A stretch of 15,408 nt of DNA from positions 1 to 15,408 of the forward strand of contig JAJUHD010000041.1 in NCBI GenBank assembly GCA_029268085.1, read 5' to 3'. Position 1 is the first letter of the stretch, and the number at the start of each line of letters is the position of its first letter. The position numbers were made by a program, and so were the translations under genes. Positions 6,655 to 13,137 of this stretch are shown in pieces. The stretch is from Bacillota bacterium. GTDB lineage: Bacteria; Bacillota; Clostridia; Oscillospirales; Oscillospiraceae. The notes beneath the pieces are model-generated. The model saw only the letters and a program-made list of their open reading frames with translations. It was not told the origin of the DNA and searched no databases.

Positions 6655-7343
6655 TAATACGGGCCTCCTTCGACGATGTAATCAACCAATACTCCGGGGG
6701 TTCTGACGTTTTCCGGCGCGATTGCTCCTATTTCTACAATCTGCTCGGCTTCGGCAATTACCACGTCCGCAGCAGTCGCCATTACGACATTAAAGTTGCT
6801 AGTAGTTCCCTTATACCATACATTTCCGGATTTATCGATCTGATAACCGCTGATTATGGCAAAATCCGCACGGAGAGGCGCCATCAGCAGATAATCACGC
6901 CCGTCTATGCTTTGCTTACCCAGACATAAGGGATTTTCCTCAACGATTGTGCCTACTCCGGTGGGGGTAAGTACACCGCCGAGACCTGCGCCGCCCGCGC
7001 GGATCATCTCAACCAATGACCCTTGAGGTACAAGAACGACATCCAAAGTGCCTTCCTGCATGGACTGCGAAGCTACCTCGGGGTTAAGGCCCACATGAGA
7101 AGTGATAAGCTTTTTAACCTGTCTATTGTGGATCAGTTTGGCTACTCCGTAGTAATCTTCTCCCATAGGTCCTCCGGGCATAGAGGCGTCATTTCCAATC
7201 ATGGTCAAGTCTTTTACGCCGCATTTTGAAAGCGCGTCAATGAATTTGTGAGCGTTGCCACAGCCCATAAAACCGCCGAACATGATACTGGCTCCGTCTG
7301 GAATGAGCTTAACCGCTTCTTCCACGGATATGATTTTCGGCAT
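6654..7343 (-). CDS. atoD: 3-oxoacid (acetoacetate-type) CoA-transferase, subunit A
   Basis: 229-residue alpha subunit of the same CoA-transferase. Family motifs include GGFMGCGNAHKFIDAL near residue 20, the glycine-rich RAGGAGLGGVLTPTGVGT, and PLRADFAIISG. The ATG at 7343 is used because GGAGGA lies eight bases upstream; an in-frame TTG six bases earlier is too close to that ribosome site. It is preceded by a terminator-like hairpin and a structured 210-base gap, so its expression may be set separately from the NifU gene upstream. Subunit B follows with a one-base overlap. Confidence 0.92.
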   Translation of the reverse strand: MPKIISVEEAVKLIPDGASIMFGGFMGCGNAHKFIDALSKCGVKDLTMIGNDASMPGGPMGEDYYGVAKLIHNRQVKKLITSHVGLNPEVASQSMQEGTLDVVLVPQGSLVEMIRAGGAGLGGVLTPTGVGTIVEENPLCLGKQSIDGRDYLLMAPLRADFAIISGYQIDKSGNVWYKGTTSNFNVVMATAADVVIAEAEQIVEIGAIAPENVRTPGVLVDYIVEGGPY

Positions 7344-7375
7344 ATGCAATTTCCTCCAATCTTAGTATTGTGTAT

Positions 7376-7414
7376 AAAAATGCCCTCTCGGCTCGATTGA
7401 TTTTGGTCGGAGGG
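7376..7414 (-). terminator. Terminator-like hairpin just upstream of CoA-transferase A
   Basis: CCCTCCG (complement of 7408-7414) pairs with CGAGAGGG (complement of 7383-7390), seven pairs with a bulged A, followed on the minus strand by CA and TTTTT (complement of 7376-7380). It lies only about 33 bases before the CoA-transferase start and leaves no room for a promoter in between. It could be the end of the upstream operon with partial readthrough, or the terminator arm of an attenuator. The plus strand is also T-rich after it, but no plus-strand gene ends here. Confidence 0.65.
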
Positions 7415-7553
7415 TATGTTTGTTTTTTGTGTCATTAATTCAGTGCCGGATACATACGTTCCTCGGAGGAGGAAAGATTTTCCTCGAAGCCGACAAGGCC
7501 GTAGTATTGACACACGGCCGGCACAGCACCCGCAGACAGCGGCTATATTCTTA
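7415..7553 (-). promoter_or_regulatory. Possible structured leader RNA before the CoA-transferase genes
   Basis: Non-coding gap between the NifU gene and the hairpin at 7376-7414. On the minus strand, complementary segments could fold into three helices: a 7-bp closing stem (7518-7524 with 7443-7449), an inner stem (7514-7517 with 7499-7502, up to 6 bp if it displaces part of the closing stem), and a 7-bp stem with a three-base loop (7479-7485 with 7469-7475). The arrangement of branched domain, A-rich linker, terminator, ribosome site resembles an attenuator or riboswitch. I match it to no known class, and a 7-bp pairing can arise by chance in a region of this size. Confidence 0.35.
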
Positions 7554-7835
7554 TCATTTATGGCGCTGCCGGAGCAGGCTTCTCGCATAGTTTATAAGAT
7601 CCTCGCTTACATCCTGTACCAGCACGGCTTTGCGGACTTCAGGAATCCGTTCCCTAAGCTCGGACTGAACCAGTTCCTCGGCGGTAAGGTCAGAGGCCGG
7701 GCAGCCGGAACATTTGCCCAGAAATCTGAAGCGCACTACTCCGTTCTTAAAATCAAGCACTTGAATATCTCCGCCGTGCGTGAGCAGGAGAGGACGCACA
7801 TACTTGTTCAGGACCGATTCAATTTTTTCAAGCAT
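7554..7835 (-). CDS. NifU C-terminal-domain protein (Fe-S cluster scaffold/carrier)
   Basis: 93-residue protein consisting of essentially one NifU-like (Nfu) domain, which binds a [4Fe-4S] cluster between two subunits and passes it to client enzymes. The domain begins at once (ESVLNKYVRPLLLTHGGDI) and includes the CxxC motif in GKCSGCPAS, followed by TAEELVQSELRERIPEV. The ATG at 7835 is preceded by AAGGAGG at eight bases; longer in-frame starts run into a hairpin and lack a ribosome site. It follows the 4-hydroxybutyryl-CoA dehydratase, itself a [4Fe-4S] enzyme, by 87 bases. A role in maturing that dehydratase is inference from position. Confidence 0.9.
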   Translation of the reverse strand: MLEKIESVLNKYVRPLLLTHGGDIQVLDFKNGVVRFRFLGKCSGCPASDLTAEELVQSELRERIPEVRKAVLVQDVSEDLINYARSLLRQRHK

Positions 7836-7864
7836 AGCTGCACCCTCCTTACTTATCTCTGGTT

Positions 7865-7905
7865 GTCCCGGAAAGAGCAAGATATTTCTCTGCACTTTCC
7901 GGGAC
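7865..7905 (-). repeat. Perfect 11-bp inverted repeat between dehydratase and NifU genes
   Basis: GTCCCGGAAAG (7865-7875) pairs perfectly with CTTTCCGGGAC (7895-7905), loop of 19. On the minus-strand transcript it lies 17 bases after the dehydratase stop and 29 bases before the NifU start. No U-tract follows, so it is not a standard intrinsic terminator; it could stabilise the upstream mRNA 3' end or tune expression of the downstream gene. Confidence 0.8.
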
Positions 7906-7922
7906 GTTGGGGGGAAGAAAAA

Positions 7923-9374
7923 TTACTCTTTAATATGCGCAATGTTTTTTGCCAATGTTTTTTTGTGTTCAAGGTTGCATTGACGGGCAATCATGATGCG
8001 CTGAGCCTGAGGCGAGCCAGCTCCGTGCATGCTTTCAGTGCGGTACCCCACGGCGGCAGAGCCAAGAGCGAGATTTTCGATAAGGCGCAGTATGCGCATA
8101 CGGTTTTCTGTGGAAACATTGTTGATGCCTCTAAAATACTTGTTTATGACAGGTCCTAGCTTAGGATCACGCAGATCCGCCTCGGACGGTGCGGTGACGA
8201 CAAGGCCGCCGGCAATATCCTCCGCAAGCCTTACGATTTCATAGGGGAAGCGGGTTACGTTCTGCTTGCAGACGTTTGCAAGCAAAAGGTCTATCATGTA
8301 ATTTCCGGAGGCAGTCTGATGTCCCTCGGCCGAGCATGCGATGCCGCAGCAGTACAAAGTTTCGTTGAGATGTGTCATCTCGATAAGCTTGTCTTTAATA
8401 TGACTGGCTTTGGCCACGCCGTTGTAGTCGGCGGCCACGGCTGCGGCGCCGATCAGCACATCGCCGACGCCTACCTTGCAGCCCCCGTAGCTTTGGCGGT
8501 GATAGCCCGCGAAACGTTCAACCAGCATACCGGCAAACTCGGTTTCTCCGTTGAGAAAAATGCGGTCATTTGGCACAAAAACATGGTCAAAGACGATAAG
8601 TGCCTCCACGCCGCCAAACTCGGAGTTGCCAACGTCTATTTCGCTACCCTCCAGCTTGCGGGTATCGCAGGATTGACGGCCTATAATCATAAACAGGCCG
8701 CTTGCGTCTGAAGGAACAGCAAAGGAAACGGCGTAATCTTTGTCCTCCGGCCCCATTGCGATGGTGGGCATGACAATGACCTCATGGCTGTTAATGATGC
8801 CGGTCTGGTGCGCCTTGGCGCCGCAGACTACAATGCCGTCTGCGCGGCGCTCGACTACGCGCAGGAACATATCGGGGTCGGACTGCTCGTGTGGGGCTTT
8901 GGAGCGGTCGCCTTTGGGATCGGTCATGGCTCCATCCACCGTAAGGTCATTTTTTTGACAGTAGAACATAAATTTTTTAAAGTTATCATGGTAGCAAGAG
9001 CCGTATTTTTTATCAATTTCAAATGTGGTGGAGTATACGGCGTTAAAGGCATCCATACCTACGCAGCGCTGGAAACAGGCTGCGGTCTGCTGGCCAAGCA
9101 GGCGCTGCATCTTTACCTTGTTTCGTAAATCCTCTGTGCTTCGGTGGATATGAGTAAAGCGGTTAATGCGCTCTCCCGTTTCTGGAGAAATGACGGTCAT
9201 TAAGTCCTGATACTCCGGTTTCTGCGCAAGATCATAGGTCATACGCACCGAGTTGAGGGAAGGACGCAGAATGGGGTCGTCCACCGGATTTTCGACTCGT
9301 TTGCCAAACATATAAATTTCCATGGAAATTTTACGAATACTTTCAATGTATTGCTCACCTGTCATTAGAGCCAT
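7923..9374 (-). CDS. abfD: 4-hydroxybutyryl-CoA dehydratase / vinylacetyl-CoA delta-isomerase
   Basis: 483-residue enzyme of the AbfD family that dehydrates 4-hydroxybutyryl-CoA to crotonyl-CoA using FAD and a [4Fe-4S] cluster. All cluster ligands are present: C100 and C104 in ACFQRC, H292 and C299 in HRQSYGGC. E257 and Y296, at family active-site positions, are also present. Similarity to the Clostridium aminobutyricum enzyme, as I remember it, is high and end to end (VKMQRLLGQ, TDPKGDR, GAKAHQTG, MHGAGSPQAQRIMIARQ), apart from a shorter loop near residue 400. The ATG at 9374 follows AAAGGGG by eight bases. BKACE lies 15 bases upstream and NifU downstream. The usual 4-hydroxybutyrate partners (succinate-semialdehyde dehydrogenase, a 4-hydroxybutyrate CoA-transferase of the Cat2 type) are not in the window. 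Confidence 0.95.
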   Translation of the reverse strand: MALMTGEQYIESIRKISMEIYMFGKRVENPVDDPILRPSLNSVRMTYDLAQKPEYQDLMTVISPETGERINRFTHIHRSTEDLRNKVKMQRLLGQQTAACFQRCVGMDAFNAVYSTTFEIDKKYGSCYHDNFKKFMFYCQKNDLTVDGAMTDPKGDRSKAPHEQSDPDMFLRVVERRADGIVVCGAKAHQTGIINSHEVIVMPTIAMGPEDKDYAVSFAVPSDASGLFMIIGRQSCDTRKLEGSEIDVGNSEFGGVEALIVFDHVFVPNDRIFLNGETEFAGMLVERFAGYHRQSYGGCKVGVGDVLIGAAAVAADYNGVAKASHIKDKLIEMTHLNETLYCCGIACSAEGHQTASGNYMIDLLLANVCKQNVTRFPYEIVRLAEDIAGGLVVTAPSEADLRDPKLGPVINKYFRGINNVSTENRMRILRLIENLALGSAAVGYRTESMHGAGSPQAQRIMIARQCNLEHKKTLAKNIAHIKE

Positions 9375-9389
9375 TGCAAACGCCCCTTT

Positions 9390-10241
9390 CTACTTTTTTA
9401 GGCCAAGAATTTCGCGGGCCTCGTCAGAGGTAGCCGCGCGCCGGCCAAATTCGGCTGCCACACGTTTGATGCGCGCCACGAACTGTTCGTTGGATTCGGC
9501 TTTCTGTCCGGCGTTGTAGTAGACATTGTCCTCTAGCCCTACACGGACGTTGCCGCCCAGAGCAAGCGCGGCGAGAGCAATTTCGTTGGAGCCTCTGCCG
9601 ATACCAAATGCGCCCCAGGTGCAGTTCTCAGGCAAATGATTTACAAGAAAGAGCAAATTTTCCGCTGTGGCTTCCATACCGCCGGGGGCACCCAGACACA
9701 GTTGGAAGTGTGCAGGCTCCTGAAGAATGCCTTTCTTTATATAATATTTGGCGGTGTTGAGCATACCAATATCAAATATTTCAATCTCTGGTTTGACTCC
9801 TGCAGCAATCATTTCGGTACCGCACAGCTCCAAAAACTTAGGCTCGTTCATAAAAACCACGCTGTTAAGCCAGTTCATGGTGCCGGCGTCGAAGGAAGCC
9901 AATTCGGGTTTCAGCTCCTTAAAGGGTCTTATGCGTTCTTCCCAAGAGAAGCCCTGACCGCCGGAGGAAGTGAGATTTAGTATTACGGGGCATTTGCTCT
10001 GACGGATAAGGTTTACGGTTTCCTCAAACTTATCAAAGCGCATACTGGCGCTATCATCGTCGTCGCGGACATGAATATGTACAACAGCGGCGCCCGCCTC
10101 CCAGCAGCGGATAGCGGCGTCGGCAATCTCCTTTGGCTGTGTAGGAAGCGCGGGATTGTCATGCTTCGTGGTGACCGCGCCTGTAAGGGCAGCGGTTATA
10201 ATCACCTTATCGGTGCTGTTAAGTCTTTTGGTCGGATACAT
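9390..10241 (-). CDS. BKACE-family beta-keto acid cleavage enzyme (DUF849)
   Basis: 283-residue zinc enzyme of the family that includes 3-keto-5-aminohexanoate cleavage enzyme. It condenses a beta-keto acid with acetyl-CoA and releases acetoacetate plus a new acyl-CoA. The zinc ligands are visible in HIHVRD (H55, H57) and GLEDN (E237), with NLTSSGG, GTMN and GIGRGSNE as further family motifs. The gene starts at an ATG seven bases after GAAGGAG, 31 bases after the thiolase. The lysine-fermentation enzymes that accompany a true Kce are absent. Next to a cyclase-type hydrolase, a 3-hydroxyacid dehydrogenase, thiolase and CoA-transferase, a triacetate (3,5-dioxohexanoate) acetoacetate-lyase activity fits best. 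That is inference; the family has many substrates. Confidence 0.9.
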   Translation of the reverse strand: MYPTKRLNSTDKVIITAALTGAVTTKHDNPALPTQPKEIADAAIRCWEAGAAVVHIHVRDDDDSASMRFDKFEETVNLIRQSKCPVILNLTSSGGQGFSWEERIRPFKELKPELASFDAGTMNWLNSVVFMNEPKFLELCGTEMIAAGVKPEIEIFDIGMLNTAKYYIKKGILQEPAHFQLCLGAPGGMEATAENLLFLVNHLPENCTWGAFGIGRGSNEIALAALALGGNVRVGLEDNVYYNAGQKAESNEQFVARIKRVAAEFGRRAATSDEAREILGLKK

Positions 10242-10272
10242 GGATATACTCCTTCACTTATTCTCACAGCCC

Positions 10273-11454
10273 TTAAAGCTGCATATTCTCAATGATTATG
10301 CTGGTTCCCATGCCGCCTCCGGCACAAAGGGTAGCCAGTCCATAGCGGGCGCGGCGCTTTATCAGCTCGTACATCAGCGTAATTACGATACGGGAACCGG
10401 TGGCGCCTACAGGATGTCCAAGGGAAATACCGCCGCCGTTAACGTTCAGCTTTTCCGAGTCGATCCCCAGTTCACGCTGGCATGCCAGCGTCTGGGCGGC
10501 GAAGGCTTCGTTGATTTCAACAAGATCCATATCGGCTATCGTTAATCCCGCTTTGTCCAGCGCAGCGCGGCTGGCGCTGATAGGACCTATGCCCATTAAC
10601 TCGGGAGCCACGCCTGTTGTTCCAACAGAGACGATGCGGCAAAGGACTGAGCAACCCGATTTTTTAGCCATATCTTCATCCATCACAATTACTCCTGAAG
10701 CGGCATCGTTCATGCCGGATGCGTTCCCTGCTGTCACTTTTCCGTTTTCCTTGAAGGTCGCCTTGAGTGAAGCCAGCTTTTCAAGACTGGTCTGGCGGGG
10801 GTATTCATCGATGTCGATGACCTCCTCGCCCTTGCGGCTTTTGATCACGACAGGGATGATTTCTTCTTTAAAACGATTCTCTGCTATAGCTTTTGCCGCG
10901 CGCTCTTGACTTAAAAGAGCGTAGCGATCCATTTCCTCACGCGTAATGTTGTATTTTTCTGCTACATTCTCTGCGGTTATGCCCATAGCAGGACCGACTC
11001 CCAGATTGGTGAGAGAGTCCCACATAGAGTCACGAAGCTCCAGATTGCCGTATTTTTTACCGCCTCGTACTCCGAAAACCATGTGCGGAGCGTTTGTCAT
11101 GCTGTCCGCGCCGCCTGCCATTATGCAGACGGCTTCTCCCGCCTTGATTTGATAATAGGCCATTTGGATGGAAGACATGGAGGATGTGCAGTTGCGGTGT
11201 ATAGTGATTCCGGGCACGGTTTCGGGCAGTCCGGCCTTTACCAGAGCCACACGTGCCAGATTGTTTTCAAGATAAGTGCGCTGGTAGTTGCAGCCCCAGA
11301 CGACGTCGTCCAGTATGACGGGGTCAATGCCTGAGCGCTTGACCAGCGCTTGCATTACAGGAATACTTAAGTCCAGCGCGGTCAGATCCTTATATTGACC
11401 GTTGATAGTTCCGATGGCAGTACGACACCCTGCCACAATTACGACATTGCTCAT
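10273..11454 (-). CDS. Thiolase (acetyl-CoA C-acetyltransferase type)
   Basis: 393-residue degradative/biosynthetic thiolase, reversible cleavage of acetoacetyl-CoA (or a longer 3-oxoacyl-CoA) to acetyl-CoA. The catalytic triad is complete at family positions: nucleophile C89, H347 in GHPVGATGSR, C377 in LCAGGGMG. NEAFAAQ is also present. The nucleophile region reads RNCTSSMSS where the common form is CGSGLKA-like, suggesting a sub-family. The ATG at 11454 gives the family's usual length and its typical MSNVVIVAGCRTAIG beginning; AAAGGA is 12 bases upstream, a little far. Upstream in-frame ATGs would translate a hairpin. It would process the acetoacetyl-CoA made by the BKACE and CoA-transferase. 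Confidence 0.93.
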   Translation of the reverse strand: MSNVVIVAGCRTAIGTINGQYKDLTALDLSIPVMQALVKRSGIDPVILDDVVWGCNYQRTYLENNLARVALVKAGLPETVPGITIHRNCTSSMSSIQMAYYQIKAGEAVCIMAGGADSMTNAPHMVFGVRGGKKYGNLELRDSMWDSLTNLGVGPAMGITAENVAEKYNITREEMDRYALLSQERAAKAIAENRFKEEIIPVVIKSRKGEEVIDIDEYPRQTSLEKLASLKATFKENGKVTAGNASGMNDAASGVIVMDEDMAKKSGCSVLCRIVSVGTTGVAPELMGIGPISASRAALDKAGLTIADMDLVEINEAFAAQTLACQRELGIDSEKLNVNGGGISLGHPVGATGSRIVITLMYELIKRRARYGLATLCAGGGMGTSIIIENMQL

Positions 11455-11482
11455 GGATAAATTCATTCCTTTCGCATAGGAG

Positions 11483-11516
11483 AGCGGCACAGCAGCCAAA
11501 TGTGACATGTGCCGCT
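11483..11516 (-). repeat. Inverted repeat upstream of the thiolase gene
   Basis: AGCGGCAC (11483-11490) pairs with GTGCCGCT (11509-11516), extendable by one A-T pair. It sits in the 80-base gap between the small repeat protein and the thiolase, 28 bases before the thiolase start. No U-tract follows on the minus strand. An mRNA processing or stability element is possible; the rest of the gap shows nothing. Confidence 0.7.
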
Positions 11517-11534
11517 TTCCTTTGCCGGCAAGAT

Positions 11535-11810
11535 TTATATTTGATTGTCCGCCTGTTTGAAACGAAGGTCGGCGGCGGTGCGGACCATTTCGTCCCAGCT
11601 GGAAAAACGTGTGCTTTCGTTAACAAAATTATTGAACACAGCCTCGTCATAGATCATTTTGTCTGCGTTCCAATTCACAAAGACGGCGCTGGAATACCGA
11701 AAACCTTCAAATGAGGAAAAACGTGTGTTTTCACGCATAAAGTCCTCGCTGAATATTTGGTTCATTAGGGCTTTAAATTCCGGCGGGCAGTCCGCATAAA
11801 CAAATGCCAT
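11535..11810 (-). CDS. Small protein with internal repeat, function unknown
   Basis: 91-residue protein that I do not recognise. It has no signal peptide or membrane segment and is rich in aromatic residues and Asn. It contains a duplicated unit: ENTRFSSF (residues 27-34) and ESTRFSSW (65-72), 38 residues apart, each preceded by a Phe-rich segment. The copies are also nearly identical in DNA (11601-11618 against 11715-11732, 17 of 18 bases). The ATG lies two bases after the DUF362 stop, and GGGGA within that gene's last codons serves as ribosome site, so the two are tightly coupled. That a real gene is present is supported by this coupling and by the conserved duplication. A subunit or partner of the DUF362 protein is conceivable but unproven. 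Confidence 0.75.
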   Translation of the reverse strand: MAFVYADCPPEFKALMNQIFSEDFMRENTRFSSFEGFRYSSAVFVNWNADKMIYDEAVFNNFVNESTRFSSWDEMVRTAADLRFKQADNQI

Positions 11811-11812
11811 AA

Positions 11813-13099
11813 TTATTTCCCCTGAGCTCCGTAGAACTTTTCCGCCTGCTCAACCACATACTTTTTCCAGACAGGCTGGTCGGAGGCCATACGCGGACGG
11901 ATATATTCTGACATTTGTCCGTCCTTGCCGTGAACCAGTTCGCCGTTGCTGATACTCATATACAGCAAAGGTTCGGAAGGGGGACAGCCCTCAATATGAA
12001 TTGCGTTGGGATGATTTTTGAGGTATTTTCGGGTGCAGTTTCCGTGAAGAACGAGTTTTTTATCATCCACATCGTCGGGAATCTCGTTTTTGCCGCCGGC
12101 TACAACGGTAAAATCGGAACGGCGCTCGTAATCGCCGATGGCCTTCAAAGTCTCCATATTGATGGCAAGCAGCGCCTGACAGCTTGAGCAGGCTCCGTTG
12201 CAGAGAACCCGATATTCGGGCCAGCGTGAGCTCATATCGCCTATGTAGGGAACCCACATCTTCTTGTAGCAGTCTTCTATCTTTGCGCCAATAACGTCAA
12301 TGTCTTCGCGTTTTGTGGTGCCAAGACCCGTCTCGGCGGCTACGCGGAAGTAGTCCACCGCTTCGGCGTCAATGCCGACAAGATCGCAGGCAATCAAGTC
12401 AACTGCCACAGGATCAAACGAGCCAAGGACACAATTGACTTCTATAGGTACGGGTGTATGAGGACTATAACCGCTGGCGGGACGAATTGCGTCTACGATG
12501 TTAATATCGGCCCGGCATACGGACCAGACATCCATCATAGCCATGGTCAGGTTCTGCTGGTGCATCTGGAGATGAACAGCGTCCTGCACTACGCCCTTGA
12601 TGTTTTTAAGCGCGCAGCTGAACACCATACTGGCATGAGCCTTCAAAATAGGAAGATTTATCAGGTGATCGGCCTCCAGCAAGCGGCGGGGCAGTTTAAC
12701 GTGACTAAGGTTGGAGCGATAGCCTCGAACCGCCACATTTACCAGATCCTTATCAGACTTGATGTCGTAAAGCTCCACGCCCTCTTCATCGGCAACAGCC
12801 TTGATACCTGACACCTCGTAGCATTCCATGGTATCGCAGCCGATAGCAGCCGCTTCGGCGATGACTATCTGACGGGGAGAGGCCTTTTTAACCTCGCGGA
12901 TGACAGCACGGACGACTTCGGGATTGGTGCATACGGAAGTATCGGCCGGAGCTGCGTGTCCCGCGTTCGGCTTGAGGAAAACAACTGAGCCTTTTTCAAT
13001 CATATTGGTAACGCCGCCCATAAGGTCAAATACCTTGGTGACGCTCTCCTGCACGCTGGGCTCTTTGGCCAACGCGACCACAGTTTTTTTGTCGGGCAT
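11813..13099 (-). CDS. DUF362-domain protein with C-terminal cysteine motif
   Basis: 428-residue cytoplasmic protein of the DUF362 family, whose biochemical role is not established. The N-terminal domain shows FLKPNAG (41-47) and CTNPEVVRAVI (57-67), and the middle has LINLPILKAH and ALKNIKGV, all typical of the family. The C-terminal third has CNGACSSC (C300, C304, C307; a CX3CX2C pattern) plus C355 and C372, which could bind an Fe-S cluster. It has none of the other features of a radical SAM enzyme, so the CX3CX2C spacing should not be read as one. The start ATG follows AAAGGAGG at nine bases. It lies between the 3-hydroxyacid dehydrogenase and the small repeat protein, within the catabolic run. 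A redox role in the pathway is a guess. Confidence 0.85.
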   Translation of the reverse strand: MPDKKTVVALAKEPSVQESVTKVFDLMGGVTNMIEKGSVVFLKPNAGHAAPADTSVCTNPEVVRAVIREVKKASPRQIVIAEAAAIGCDTMECYEVSGIKAVADEEGVELYDIKSDKDLVNVAVRGYRSNLSHVKLPRRLLEADHLINLPILKAHASMVFSCALKNIKGVVQDAVHLQMHQQNLTMAMMDVWSVCRADINIVDAIRPASGYSPHTPVPIEVNCVLGSFDPVAVDLIACDLVGIDAEAVDYFRVAAETGLGTTKREDIDVIGAKIEDCYKKMWVPYIGDMSSRWPEYRVLCNGACSSCQALLAINMETLKAIGDYERRSDFTVVAGGKNEIPDDVDDKKLVLHGNCTRKYLKNHPNAIHIEGCPPSEPLLYMSISNGELVHGKDGQMSEYIRPRMASDQPVWKKYVVEQAEKFYGAQGK

Positions 13100-13137
13100 T
13101 GTTGATGCCTCCTTTGCTTATGTAAATAAAGTTTACG

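Noticed and set aside
7507..7549. TTGACA and TATATT on the plus strand as a promoter
   Set aside because: The elements are 31 bases apart and no plus-strand gene follows; the TTGACA lies in a loop of the putative leader structure.
7416..8159. 247-codon plus-strand open frame across the leader region and NifU gene
   Set aside because: It is antisense to the NifU and abfD genes, shows no family resemblance, and runs through terminator-like and inverted-repeat structures.
11455..11508. Longer thiolase N-terminus (18 extra residues)
   Set aside because: The extension would encode half of a hairpin and precedes the family's normal N-terminal sequence; the shorter form gives the usual catalytic residue numbering.
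11813..13099. Radical SAM enzyme based on CX3CX2C
   Set aside because: The motif is near residue 300 of a DUF362 protein with no SAM-binding barrel features; an Fe-S or metal site of another kind is more likely.
13121..13137. TGTAAATAAAGTTTACG inverted repeat before the DUF362 gene as an operator
   Set aside because: It is only a five-base AT-rich stem inside an intercistronic gap without a promoter; it is likely to occur by chance.
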